From: JAJXUB01 sp047974805
GTDB lineage: Bacteria > Actinomycetota > Actinomycetes > Actinomycetales > Dermatophilaceae
DNA: 64,000 nucleotides
Reading direction: 5' to 3'
NCBI GenBank assembly: GCA_047974805.1
Contig: JBKECS010000015.1
Location: forward strand, 40,198-104,197
Part shown: positions 26,128-34,477 of the stretch, in pieces
Position numbering within the stretch: the first letter of the stretch is position 1
Layout of the letters: each line of letters starts with the position of its first letter
Position numbers and translations under genes: made by a program
Notes under the pieces: model-generated
What the model saw: only the letters and a program-made list of their open reading frames with translations
Told to the model about the DNA's origin: nothing
Databases searched by the model: none

Positions 26128-27165
26128 TCAGTCGAGGGGCTCGAGGCTCCCGGGGACGAGCTCGCGCAGGCCAGGCACGACCTCATCGGTGAAGGTCCTC
26201 AAGAATCGCTCCTGGTCAGCACCGGGAGCGTGGACGACGAGATGGTCGAAGCCGAGATCGGTGTACTCGCGGACCGCGTCGATGACCTCTTCGGGGCGGG
26301 AAGCGACGATCCAGCGTTTGGCGACCTGGTCGATGGGCAAGGCATCGGCCGCTTCCTCCATGGCCTGGGGGCTGTCGATGGAGTGCTTCTCCTCAGCGCT
26401 CAGCGATAGCGGGGCCCAGAACCGGGTGTTCTCCAGAGCACGTTGCGGGTCCGGATCCCAGCTGATCTTCATCTCGATCATTCGATCGATGCCCGCAACG
26501 GGCTTGTCCGCGGCCCGACGCCCCTGCGCCACCGCGGGAACCAGCTCATCGGCATACAGGCTGTGACCCTTGCCGGAGGTGCAGATGAACCCGTCACCCA
26601 CCCGGCCGGCATACCTGGCCACCGTCGGCCCGCCCGCGGCCACATACACCGGGACCGGGGCGTGAGGCCGATCGAAGATCCGCGCATCGACAGTGCGGTA
26701 GTACTCTCCTTCGAAGGTCACCGACTCCTGCGTCCACAAGGCGCGCATGAGCCGCACCGCTTCCCGTAGCCGGGCGAACCGCTCCTTGAAACCGGGCCAC
26801 TGACCGTCCTGGACCGAACCCACCGCCACCTCGTTCAACGCTTCCCCGGTGCCGACCCCGAGCATGACCCGACCCGGCGCGAGGCACGCTAAGGTCGCGA
26901 AGGTCTGCGCGATCACCGCCGGGTTGTATCGGAAGGTGGGGGTGAGCACCGAAGTGCCCAGCACCACACGCTCGGTCCGGGCGGCGACGTAGCCCAGCCA
27001 GGCCACCGCATTCGGGGCATGGCCACCGGTCAGCCGCCATGGCTGGAAGTGATCGGAGATGGTCACCGAATCGAGGCCCACTTGCTCGGCCAACACCGCG
27101 AAATCTGCCAGTTGCTTCGGCTCGAACTGTTCCGCGGAAGCCTTCCACCCAATACGTAGCGACAT
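26128..27165 (-). CDS. fgd: F420-dependent glucose-6-phosphate dehydrogenase
   Basis: A 345-residue luciferase-like monooxygenase family enzyme. It oxidises glucose-6-phosphate and reduces cofactor F420, feeding F420H2 to other enzymes. It matches my memory of mycobacterial Fgd1 nearly throughout: SDHFQPW at residues 37-43 (catalytic His39 and Trp43), LGTSVLTPTFRYNPAVIAQ, GVGTGEALNE, GDGFICTSGKG and NTRFWAPLSLSAEEKHSID. The ATG at 27165 fits the family N-terminus. It follows the phosphofructokinase gene with a small stem (CCCGGAG/CTCCGGG, 27179-27206) just before its start, possibly controlling translation. Confidence 0.93.
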   Translation of the reverse strand: MSLRIGWKASAEQFEPKQLADFAVLAEQVGLDSVTISDHFQPWRLTGGHAPNAVAWLGYVAARTERVVLGTSVLTPTFRYNPAVIAQTFATLACLAPGRVMLGVGTGEALNEVAVGSVQDGQWPGFKERFARLREAVRLMRALWTQESVTFEGEYYRTVDARIFDRPHAPVPVYVAAGGPTVARYAGRVGDGFICTSGKGHSLYADELVPAVAQGRRAADKPVAGIDRMIEMKISWDPDPQRALENTRFWAPLSLSAEEKHSIDSPQAMEEAADALPIDQVAKRWIVASRPEEVIDAVREYTDLGFDHLVVHAPGADQERFLRTFTDEVVPGLRELVPGSLEPLD

Positions 27166-27352
27166 GCGGTCATTCTTACCCGGAGCACAACCGCGCGAGC
27201 TCCGGGCGTGTCCTAGCTAACGCCGACCAGGTGCGGGCCGGTCGCCACCGAGGAATTCCCGACCCCAACTGAACGCCGCCCGTGACCGCTGCGCACGCAG
27301 CAACCGCAACCGCACCTCTCGCGTGGGTACCCGGCCTTGGCTCGCCCGCGGC

Positions 27353-28552
27353 TTAGGCCTGTCCGAGATCGGCGAGCAGGCCGACAAACCAATCGGTCGA
27401 GGTGTCGAACGCCTTGCCGCCCTTGATTCGTGGGAACTCGATGGCGCGCAACAGATCACCGCGTTCCTCGTCGTGTCCGATCACGCCAGACTGCCCGGCC
27501 AGGGCGGACTCGACCGCCTTGTCCGTGCACTGCTTGATCAGGGCAAGGTCCGCCTCGTTGGCGGCCGCCGACCGGCTGTAATAGCCAGACTTTTGCACCA
27601 TGGTCTTCTCCGCACCCAGCAGCCGGGCGAACTGCTCGGCAAACCACGCCCCCGGGTTGACCTTGTCCAGTTGCACGTGCCCGAACGGGTCGCGCGGGAC
27701 TTCCTGGCCCGCCGCCTCCATTTGGGCGACGATGTCGGCCACTCCGGCACCCTCGGAGAGGAAGATGTTGACGCAGCCGATCTCGTCCATGACGGCCTTG
27801 AGCCTGGCCGCCTCGCCCTCGATGTCGATCGGGGACTCGGGAACGAACACCGCGTGGACATCCCACCGCCGCGGATCGTTGCCGATCCCAGGAACGAAAT
27901 CCTGCTCACCGACCCAACGGTGATAGTTGCGTGCCGTCGCCGCGGTCAGCCAGCCACAGTTGCGGCCCATGACCTCGTGGATGATGAGCATGCGCGGGTT
28001 GGAGGAATGCTCGGCGATGATGTTCTGGGCGAATCGGCTGCCCATGGCCGCCGCCGTGTCCGCGCCAAGGCTCTGCCGGATCGGGATGACGTCGTTGTCG
28101 ATCGTCTTGGGCAACCCGACCACGGTCAATTCGTAGTCGTTCTCGTGCAGGTAGGCGGCCAGATCCGCCGCCGTCGTGTTGGTGTCGTCCCCACCGATCG
28201 TATGCAGCACATCGACACCGTCCCTGGTCAGTTGCTCGGCTGCAACATGCAAGGGATCCTGCCCCTGCCTGACCAGTCCCCGCTTGACGCAGTCGGCGAC
28301 GTTGGTCAGCTTGACCCGAGAGTTGCCGATCGGGCTGCCGCCAAACCTGTGCAACACGTGGGCACTGGCGCGCACATCCGGGGTGACTTCGAGGTACTCC
28401 CCCTTGAGCAGCCCGGCATAGCCGTCGGTGTAGGCGATGATCCGCACATCTGGCGCGACGTCACTGTAGCGCTCGATGAGGCCGCCGACGGCCGAGGACA
28501 GGCACGGGGCGAGGCCTCCGGCGGTGAGCATGGCAACGGTCTTGACGGTCAT
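27353..28552 (-). CDS. pfp: Pyrophosphate-type 6-phosphofructokinase
   Basis: A 399-residue phosphofructokinase that interconverts fructose-6-phosphate and fructose-1,6-bisphosphate. The phosphate-donor loop reads GGDDTN, with Asp instead of the Gly of ATP enzymes. The catalytic motif is PKTIDND, whose Lys is typical of PPi-dependent enzymes. Both argue for PPi as donor, making the step reversible. MTVKTVAMLTAGG at 28552 is the natural start; an upstream in-frame ATG lies in the leader. It shares the strand with fgd, 187 bases downstream. Together they handle glucose- and fructose-6-phosphate. Confidence 0.92.
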   Translation of the reverse strand: MTVKTVAMLTAGGLAPCLSSAVGGLIERYSDVAPDVRIIAYTDGYAGLLKGEYLEVTPDVRASAHVLHRFGGSPIGNSRVKLTNVADCVKRGLVRQGQDPLHVAAEQLTRDGVDVLHTIGGDDTNTTAADLAAYLHENDYELTVVGLPKTIDNDVIPIRQSLGADTAAAMGSRFAQNIIAEHSSNPRMLIIHEVMGRNCGWLTAATARNYHRWVGEQDFVPGIGNDPRRWDVHAVFVPESPIDIEGEAARLKAVMDEIGCVNIFLSEGAGVADIVAQMEAAGQEVPRDPFGHVQLDKVNPGAWFAEQFARLLGAEKTMVQKSGYYSRSAAANEADLALIKQCTDKAVESALAGQSGVIGHDEERGDLLRAIEFPRIKGGKAFDTSTDWFVGLLADLGQA

Positions 28553-28748
28553 AGGCCCACGGTAGTGAATCGTGACACCGGTCACCCACCCGATCACCGT
28601 CTGGAACGGCCCTCACCGGATAGCGCGCGTCAACGAACGGACCAACCGGCACTCGCCAGAACCGGGCCAGGCGTCGGGAAGGCCCGCATCGGCCGCGGCA
28701 CGCTCGGTTGGTCCGTTGGTGTCCGATCGCACCCGCACCGGACCTAAA

Positions 28749-28798
28749 CGTGGCGCCGAGCCAAGCGTGGCGCCGAGCCAAGCGTGGCGCCAAGTCAG
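28749..28798 (-). repeat. Three 17-bp tandem repeats at the end of the FAD oxidase gene
   Basis: CGTGGCGCCGAGCCAAG occurs at 28749-28765 and 28766-28782, with a degenerate third copy at 28783-28798 that overlaps the stop region of the FAD oxidase gene. On the minus strand the repeats lie just 3' of the stop. The core GGCGCC is itself palindromic. The rest of the 28553-28794 gap shows no gene. Confidence 0.8.
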
Positions 28799-30177
28799 AG
28801 GATGGCGCCGGGGTTGAGCAGCCCGTCGGGGTCGAGAGCGGACTTGATGGTCCGGGTCAACGCCATGACCTCCGGGCCCAGTTGCGCCGGGAGGGCAGAT
28901 TTTTTTAGCCGACCCACCCCGTGTTCGCCGGTGATGGTCCCGCCCAAGTCGATGGCCAAAGCCATGATCTCCTCGAACGCGGCGTACGCGACATCCTTGG
29001 CGCCGGGCGCCGCGGCGTCGTAGACGATGTTGGGGTGGGTGTTGCCGTCACCGGCATGGGCGACCACCGGAATCGCCAGCCCCACCCGCGCGGAGATCTC
29101 CTCGATCCCGGCGAGCAGCTCCGGCAGCCGCGGGACCGGTACGCCGACATCCTCCAGCAGGATCGAGCCGAGGCGTTCGATCGCGTGTAGCCCGGCTCGA
29201 CGGGCGGCGAGGAACAACTCGCCCTCGCCCGGGTCGTCGGTGAGAACCACCTCGGTGGCGTTGTGTCGCCGGCAGGCGGTCGCCATGAGGTCCATCTCGG
29301 CGGCGCAGGCCGCCCCCGGCGCATCCGACTGTGCCAACAGGAGGGCGCCGGCGGACCGGTCCAGTCCCATCGGGCGGTAGTCCTCGACGGCGTTGATCGA
29401 CGGACCGTCCATGAGCTCGAGCAGCGAGGGGCGCAGGGCCGCACCGATGTCGATGACGGCCGCTGCCGCATCGGCAACGGTGGGGAAGAACGCCGCCAAG
29501 GTCGACGCCGGCGCGGGCACGGGCACGAGCCGCAGGATGGCCCGGGTGATGATGCCTAGCGTGCCCTCGTTGCCGACGAACAGCTTCAGCAAGGACAGAC
29601 CGGCAACGTCCTTGATCTGCCGACCGCCGAGGGTGATCAAGGTCCCGTCGGCGAGCACCACGTCCATCCCCAAGACGTAGTCGGTGGTCACCCCGTACTT
29701 CACGCAGCACAATCCGCCGGCGTTCGTGGCGATGTTGCCGCCGATGGAGCAGATCTCGAAGCTGCTGGGGTCCGGCGGGTACCACAGCCCATGTCCGGCG
29801 GCGGCCGCTTTGACCTCCGCGTTGAGCGCCCCCGGTTGCACGGTGGCGGTGCGTGTGGGCACATCGATCTCGATGGTCCGCATGCCTTCTAGGGAGAGGG
29901 TGATGGCTCCCTGGACAGCCAACGACCCCCCGGACAGCCCGGATCCGGCGCCTCGCGGGACCACCGGTATGCCGTGACGGGTGGCCCAGCGCATGGTGGC
30001 CTGCACCTGATCGGCGCGCCGGGGCCGGACCACGGCCAGCGGCATCCCGGCCGAGTCGTCGGCCGTGAAGTCCCGCCGGTAGGCCTCCATGGAGGCCGGA
30101 TCGGTCAAAACGATGGACTCGCCAAGCTCGCCGATCAACTCGGACACAGGGGGGTCGAGCCCCGGCGACGGCATCAT
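28795..30177 (-). CDS. FAD-linked oxidase, GlcD/D-lactate dehydrogenase type
   Basis: A 460-residue VAO-family flavoenzyme. The FAD-binding part (about 40-215) shows PVVPRGAGSGLSGG and GNIATNAGGLCCVKYG. The C-terminal cap ends with HAGDGNTHPN and GEHGVGRLKK, both conserved in glycolate oxidase GlcD and D-lactate dehydrogenase. It oxidises a 2-hydroxy acid to a 2-oxo acid with an unknown electron acceptor. Its start codon overlaps the stop of the PLP decarboxylase gene by one base (TGATG), so it is translationally coupled; an ATG three bases later is also possible. It probably acts on a product of that enzyme, an inference from context. Confidence 0.9.
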   Translation of the reverse strand: MMPSPGLDPPVSELIGELGESIVLTDPASMEAYRRDFTADDSAGMPLAVVRPRRADQVQATMRWATRHGIPVVPRGAGSGLSGGSLAVQGAITLSLEGMRTIEIDVPTRTATVQPGALNAEVKAAAAGHGLWYPPDPSSFEICSIGGNIATNAGGLCCVKYGVTTDYVLGMDVVLADGTLITLGGRQIKDVAGLSLLKLFVGNEGTLGIITRAILRLVPVPAPASTLAAFFPTVADAAAAVIDIGAALRPSLLELMDGPSINAVEDYRPMGLDRSAGALLLAQSDAPGAACAAEMDLMATACRRHNATEVVLTDDPGEGELFLAARRAGLHAIERLGSILLEDVGVPVPRLPELLAGIEEISARVGLAIPVVAHAGDGNTHPNIVYDAAAPGAKDVAYAAFEEIMALAIDLGGTITGEHGVGRLKKSALPAQLGPEVMALTRTIKSALDPDGLLNPGAIL

Positions 30178-31670
30178 CAGGCCACCGTAGCCGGGCGGGA
30201 CAGCAGGTCCAGCACCCCCACCAGCAGCGCCTCCCGCACCGCCGGGCCAACCCGGTCCAGCAGTGCGTTGACCGGCGCCATCCGCTCCGGCAGGTTCACG
30301 CTCCCCGAGCTCCCGGCCAGCCCGGCCGAGGCGAGCAGGCGGGCCAGGGTCGCCTCGTCAATCGCTGCCGGGTCGAGCCCGTCCACCACGGCGACCAACT
30401 CGGCGGGCACCTGGACCGGACCGAGCGTTCTCACCGAGTGGACGGCCTGCGCCAGCGCGGCAAGAAACTCTGGTACGGCCCCAGCGACCGCCGGGCTCAG
30501 GGTCAGGTGCAGCGTCGCCGGCATATCCCGGAAGGACAGCTGGGGTTGGACGTACCAACCACGAACCGCCATCTCGTCGGCCACCGTGAACACATCGATG
30601 CCCGGGTCGTCACAGGTCAGGCAGACCAAGGTCGAGTCCGGTTCGGCCACCAACCGGAGCCCGGGGATGGCCGCGATGCCCTGGGCGAGCGTCCTCGTGG
30701 CTTCGTATGCCGCCGCGGCCAGGTCGGCATACCCCTGGTCACCGATGGCATGAGTCACGGCCCACGCGCCGGCGAGTGGACCGCCCGAGCGGGTGGACTG
30801 GGTGGTGGCGTTGAGCATCGTGTATCCGGGCCAGTCGGCGCAGGCGAAGAGTTGGGGCTGCCGCAAGGCGGCGCTTCGGTGCAGCAGTGCCGAGACACCC
30901 TTGGGTGCATACGCATATTTGTGCAGGTCCACGGACATGCTGGTCACCCCGGGAACGGTGAAGTCCCAGGGCCAGGGGGTGTCCAGCCAGGGCAGCACCC
31001 ATCCGCCGATGCAGGCATCGACATGGCAGCGCACGCCGGCGGCCGAGGCGGCCGCAGCGATCTCGGGCACGGGGTCGATGACGCCGTGGGCATATGAGGG
31101 GGCGGACGCGACGACGAGGACTGTCGATGCATCGATCGCTGCGGCCATGGCCGCAGGATCGGCCCGATAGGTCGCCTGGTCGACGTCCACCACGACAGGC
31201 CGGACTCCGAAATAGTGGGCGGCCTTGTGGAACGCGGCATGCGCGGTGGTGGGCAGGATCAGGCTCGGTTCGGCGATCCCTGGTGCGCCGTCCCGGGCGG
31301 CAAGCACGGCCAAGAGGATGGACTCGGTGCCCCCGGAGGTGATCGACCCGGCGAACCCGTCCGGCGCATGCAGCAGCCGGCCGGCCCAGGCGATGAGGTC
31401 GTTTTCCATGACGAGCAGGGACGGGAACGCCGTGGGGTCCAGCCCGTTGGCCGAGGAGAACTGGGCGAGCGCCTGCTTGCCGAGCGCATCGACCTCTGCC
31501 AACCCCGAGTCGTAGACGTAGGCCATGGTGTGGCCGCCATGGGTGGGCAGGTCCAGGCCTTGCCATGTGGCCAGCCGGGTGCGGATATCCTCCGGGCTGA
31601 GCGCCGGCGTCCCTCCTGGCCACAGGTCGCCCCCCGGGGTCATCGGGCGCGGCGAGGGTGATGGGCTCAT
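30177..31670 (-). CDS. PLP-dependent decarboxylase/lyase, group II, S1P-lyase-like
   Basis: 497 residues with the fold of aspartate aminotransferase-type decarboxylases. SGGTESILLAVL near residue 120 and HVDACIGGW...SVDLHKYAYAPKG (PLP Lys in the HKY motif) place it with the group II decarboxylases and sphingosine-1-phosphate lyases. The last 90 residues form an extra tail not usual in that group. The ATG at 31670 overlaps the MFS stop (ATGA); the open frame extends further upstream, but that part lies inside the transporter gene. Its partners suggest uptake of an amine or phospho-amine compound, then C-C cleavage or decarboxylation, then oxidation. The real substrate is unknown. Confidence 0.85.
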   Translation of the reverse strand: MSPSPSPRPMTPGGDLWPGGTPALSPEDIRTRLATWQGLDLPTHGGHTMAYVYDSGLAEVDALGKQALAQFSSANGLDPTAFPSLLVMENDLIAWAGRLLHAPDGFAGSITSGGTESILLAVLAARDGAPGIAEPSLILPTTAHAAFHKAAHYFGVRPVVVDVDQATYRADPAAMAAAIDASTVLVVASAPSYAHGVIDPVPEIAAAASAAGVRCHVDACIGGWVLPWLDTPWPWDFTVPGVTSMSVDLHKYAYAPKGVSALLHRSAALRQPQLFACADWPGYTMLNATTQSTRSGGPLAGAWAVTHAIGDQGYADLAAAAYEATRTLAQGIAAIPGLRLVAEPDSTLVCLTCDDPGIDVFTVADEMAVRGWYVQPQLSFRDMPATLHLTLSPAVAGAVPEFLAALAQAVHSVRTLGPVQVPAELVAVVDGLDPAAIDEATLARLLASAGLAGSSGSVNLPERMAPVNALLDRVGPAVREALLVGVLDLLSRPATVA

Positions 31671-33022
31671 GTCGGCTCCCGTTCGGTCAGGTCCCAGGTA
31701 TCGGCGGCGGTGAGGCGATAGCGCGCCAGCGGCCACAGCGACATGGCGATGAGCACCGCCGGGATCAGGGTGAATCCAAGAACGACGGCCCGCAGGGCGG
31801 AATCAGTCTGCACAGCCGTGCCGGTGGTGGACGAGGCGTAGCCGCCGAGGGCCAGGACACCACCGAACAGGCCCGGGCCCAGGGCTAGCCCGAGAGTCTC
31901 CCCCGCGGTCCACACCCCGGTGAACATCCCGATGCGGTTCTGGCCGGTGCTCACGGCATCATTCGCGGCCACATCGGGCAGCATCGCCAGGGGCAGCATC
32001 TGGCAGCCGGCATACCCGATGCCGATCACAGCCACGGCAAGCGCCAGTACGGGTGCGGTATGCGCAGACGGCCACGCCAGCAGCGCACCGGCGATCATGA
32101 ATGTCGAGGCGGCCACGTAGCCGCGGCGCTTGCCGTACCGGGCGGCCACGTGTTGCCAGCCGGGGGTCACCACGAGCGCCGGCGCGACGAAGCAGACGAA
32201 GAGGATGCTGGACCAGCCCGGCCGGCCCAAGACGTGCCGGGCGATGTAGTCCACGCCGGCCAGCATCGATCCGGTCGCCAAAGCCTGCAGGATGAACGTG
32301 GTCAGCAGGGCCCGGAAGTCCCGCGATCGGGCGATGACGGCCAGTTGTTGGCCCCAGGTGGCACTGGACGGCAGGGCAACCGCGGTTGTGGAGGACGCGG
32401 GGATGTGGCGGGTGCCCCACCAGGCACCGGTTGCGCCGATGGCAATGAGGGCGCCGACGAAGATGCCGACACCGACATACCCCCAACGCTCGCCCAGGCC
32501 GTCGCGAATGACAGGGGAGAGTCCACCGGAGACCAGGATGGCCAGGGCGAGCACGGCCACCCTCCTGGTCATCAGCCGGGTCCGCTCGTCGTAGTCGTCG
32601 GTCATCTCGGCAGGCATGGCCACGTATGGCACCTGGAAGAAGGCGTATGCCGTGGCGCAGGCGACGAAGGCGACCACCACCCACGTCGTGGCCAATCCTC
32701 GCGGGGTGGTCGGCCCGGCGAAGAGTAGGACGAAGCAGATCGCCAGGGCCAGGCCGGCCCGAAGAAGGAACGGACGGCGTCGACCGTCGGGGCTGTCATG
32801 CCGGTCGGAGATCCGCCCGGCGATGGGGTTGAGGATGACGTCCCACGCCTTGGGTAGCAGGACCACCAGCCCGGCCAGGCCGGCGGCGACGCCCAGACGA
32901 TCGGTCAGATAGGGCAGCAGCAGCAAGCCCGGGACGGTCCCGAAGGCTCCGGTGGCGACCGACCCCAAGGCATAGCCCCGGCGAATTGCTGGGGTCAGCG
33001 GGGTTGCCCGCGGCGTCGCCAT
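31667..33022 (-). CDS. GPH-family (MelB-like) sugar/cation symporter
   Basis: A 451-residue, 12-helix transporter. Family marks are YGLGSV-like YALGSVATG at the start, DVILNPIAGRISDRHDSPDGRRRPFLL near residue 65, and YDERTRL near 150. GPH members carry sugars, glucuronides or other polar organics with Na+ or H+. It is the first gene of a three-gene overlapping set with the PLP decarboxylase and FAD oxidase and so probably imports their substrate. The start ATG at 33022 is the first in the frame. Confidence 0.88.
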   Translation of the reverse strand: MATPRATPLTPAIRRGYALGSVATGAFGTVPGLLLLPYLTDRLGVAAGLAGLVVLLPKAWDVILNPIAGRISDRHDSPDGRRRPFLLRAGLALAICFVLLFAGPTTPRGLATTWVVVAFVACATAYAFFQVPYVAMPAEMTDDYDERTRLMTRRVAVLALAILVSGGLSPVIRDGLGERWGYVGVGIFVGALIAIGATGAWWGTRHIPASSTTAVALPSSATWGQQLAVIARSRDFRALLTTFILQALATGSMLAGVDYIARHVLGRPGWSSILFVCFVAPALVVTPGWQHVAARYGKRRGYVAASTFMIAGALLAWPSAHTAPVLALAVAVIGIGYAGCQMLPLAMLPDVAANDAVSTGQNRIGMFTGVWTAGETLGLALGPGLFGGVLALGGYASSTTGTAVQTDSALRAVVLGFTLIPAVLIAMSLWPLARYRLTAADTWDLTEREPT

Positions 33023-33070
33023 GGCTCAGCAACATAGCCGGTTGCCGCTTCCGGGAAGGCCGGTATGAGG

Positions 33071-33823
33071 TCAACCGCCAATGCGACCGATGCCCGAGCC
33101 GATGGCCCACGGCTGGATCGGCGAGTGGGCCAGGATCCACGACTCCAGGTCCTGCAACGACCCGGTGAGGATCAGCAGGCCCAGGACGATGAAGAGCACC
33201 CCGATTCCTGCTCGAAGCCACGAACGGGGGTCAGCCGCCCAGCGCAACCGGCGCACCAGCCGCTGGCCTGCCAGACCGATGGCCAGCAGCACCGCGCACA
33301 ATCCGAAGACGTATGCCGTCAGCAGGACCAGCCCGCGGCCGGGCTCGGCCGGCAACACGGTGACCACGACGTAGGCATACAGCGGAGAGCATGAGCTGAA
33401 CACAGGGCCCAACGCGGCACCGGTTATGACAGCCCCGAGCCAGCCGGCCCGTTGATTGGCCGAGGACAGCCCCCTGGCCGTCCGGGAACTCAGCCCACTG
33501 CCCACCGAGAACCGATCCCACATCTGGGGGAACACCGCGATCAGGCCGAGGGCCACCAGCAGGCCCCCGGACAGGATCTGCCAGGCCTGCGTCGGCACGT
33601 TGATCAAGGCGGTGCTGGCCCGCAGGACGAGGGTGAAGAGGAACACGGACACCCCCAGTCCCGCGGTGACCAGCATCGCCCGGCGCGGTCCCACCGGGCC
33701 GTGACGCGTCTGCCCCACGGATCCCCCGACGATCACCGGCAGCAGCGACAGCGAGCATGGCGCCAGCGTGGTGAGCGCGCCCGCGACCAGGGCCCCGGTC
33801 AGCGCGATGAGCAATCCGGTCAC
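33071..33823 (-). CDS. ccdA: CcdA/DsbD-type membrane electron-transfer protein
   Basis: A 250-residue protein with six helices. TTLAPCSLSLLPVIVGG near residue 18 and GPVFSSCSPLYAYVVVTV near 128 hold the two Cys that shuttle electrons across the membrane in CcdA/DsbD proteins. The GTG at 33823 (VTGLLIALTG) lies four bases after the stop of the upstream thioredoxin gene, so the two are coupled. It takes electrons from cytoplasmic thioredoxin and passes them to an outer partner, here probably the lipoprotein next door. That could support cytochrome c maturation or repair of oxidised proteins. Confidence 0.9.
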   Translation of the reverse strand: MTGLLIALTGALVAGALTTLAPCSLSLLPVIVGGSVGQTRHGPVGPRRAMLVTAGLGVSVFLFTLVLRASTALINVPTQAWQILSGGLLVALGLIAVFPQMWDRFSVGSGLSSRTARGLSSANQRAGWLGAVITGAALGPVFSSCSPLYAYVVVTVLPAEPGRGLVLLTAYVFGLCAVLLAIGLAGQRLVRRLRWAADPRSWLRAGIGVLFIVLGLLILTGSLQDLESWILAHSPIQPWAIGSGIGRIGG

Positions 33824-33827
33824 GACC

Positions 33828-34361
33828 TCAGGCTGCCTTTGCCTTGATGTCCGCGCCGGAGGTGGCCGACGTGAACTTCTTGACCTCGTGGCCCATCGAG
33901 TCCACGACGACAAACGTGTGCTGGGTGGTCACCCCGTATTGCTTCTTCAAGTCGGTGGCGGCGTCGTAGTCGATCTTGACCACGGTGAGCCCGTCCGGGA
34001 CGCCGTCTTTTATCAGGGACTTGTTGGTGTCCTGGCAGGTCGGGCACCAGGAGGCGTCGAAGAAGTAGACGACCGTGCTCCCCTGCCGTTCGGTCATCAT
34101 GTCCTGGTATTCGGCCTGGGTGAGATACGCGCCCTTGACCATGGCGGCGCCGGTGTCGGCGGTGTCAGCGGTGGCGCTCGACATGATGTCCTTCTTCATG
34201 TCATCGGACTTCTTCATGTCATCGGCCATGGTGGCCGACGGGGCATCGGCCATGGCCTTCTCATCCGAGGTGCCCGTGGTGCTTCCGCAGGCGGCCAGGA
34301 CGAAGCTCAGGGCGAGGACGGGCGCGAGTCGGGTCAAGGCTGCTCTAGGCACGGTGGGCAT
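33828..34361 (-). CDS. Thioredoxin-fold lipoprotein, CcdA partner
   Basis: A 177-residue lipoprotein. The signal ends in the lipobox LAAC. A low-complexity linker follows with DDMKKSDDMKKD, rich in Met, Lys and Asp. The thioredoxin-like domain carries WCPTC near residue 113 and a distorted cis-Pro region (THQHTFVV-like TTQHTFVV). AAAGGA sits seven bases before the ATG at 34361. It probably reduces disulfides on the outer face of the membrane, fed by CcdA. The Met-rich linker could also bind copper, a guess only. Confidence 0.85.
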   Translation of the reverse strand: MPTVPRAALTRLAPVLALSFVLAACGSTTGTSDEKAMADAPSATMADDMKKSDDMKKDIMSSATADTADTGAAMVKGAYLTQAEYQDMMTERQGSTVVYFFDASWCPTCQDTNKSLIKDGVPDGLTVVKIDYDAATDLKKQYGVTTQHTFVVVDSMGHEVKKFTSATSGADIKAKAA

Positions 34362-34446
34362 GGGGGTCCTTTCGTAGCTCACAACGGGGTGTTGTGCGGG
34401 TGTCTCCATGAAACGCCGGCTCTACGGGCGCGGGCCACCTGCATGC

Positions 34447-34477
34447 ACGGGCCGTGAGGACGTCGTAAGCGGCCCGT
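34447..34477 (-). terminator. Hairpin at the end of the histidine kinase gene
   Basis: ACGGGCCG (34447-34454) pairs perfectly with CGGCCCGT (34470-34477), the second arm touching the kinase stop codon. The gap between the kinase stop and the thioredoxin start is about 115 bases with no other signal seen. Confidence 0.45.
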
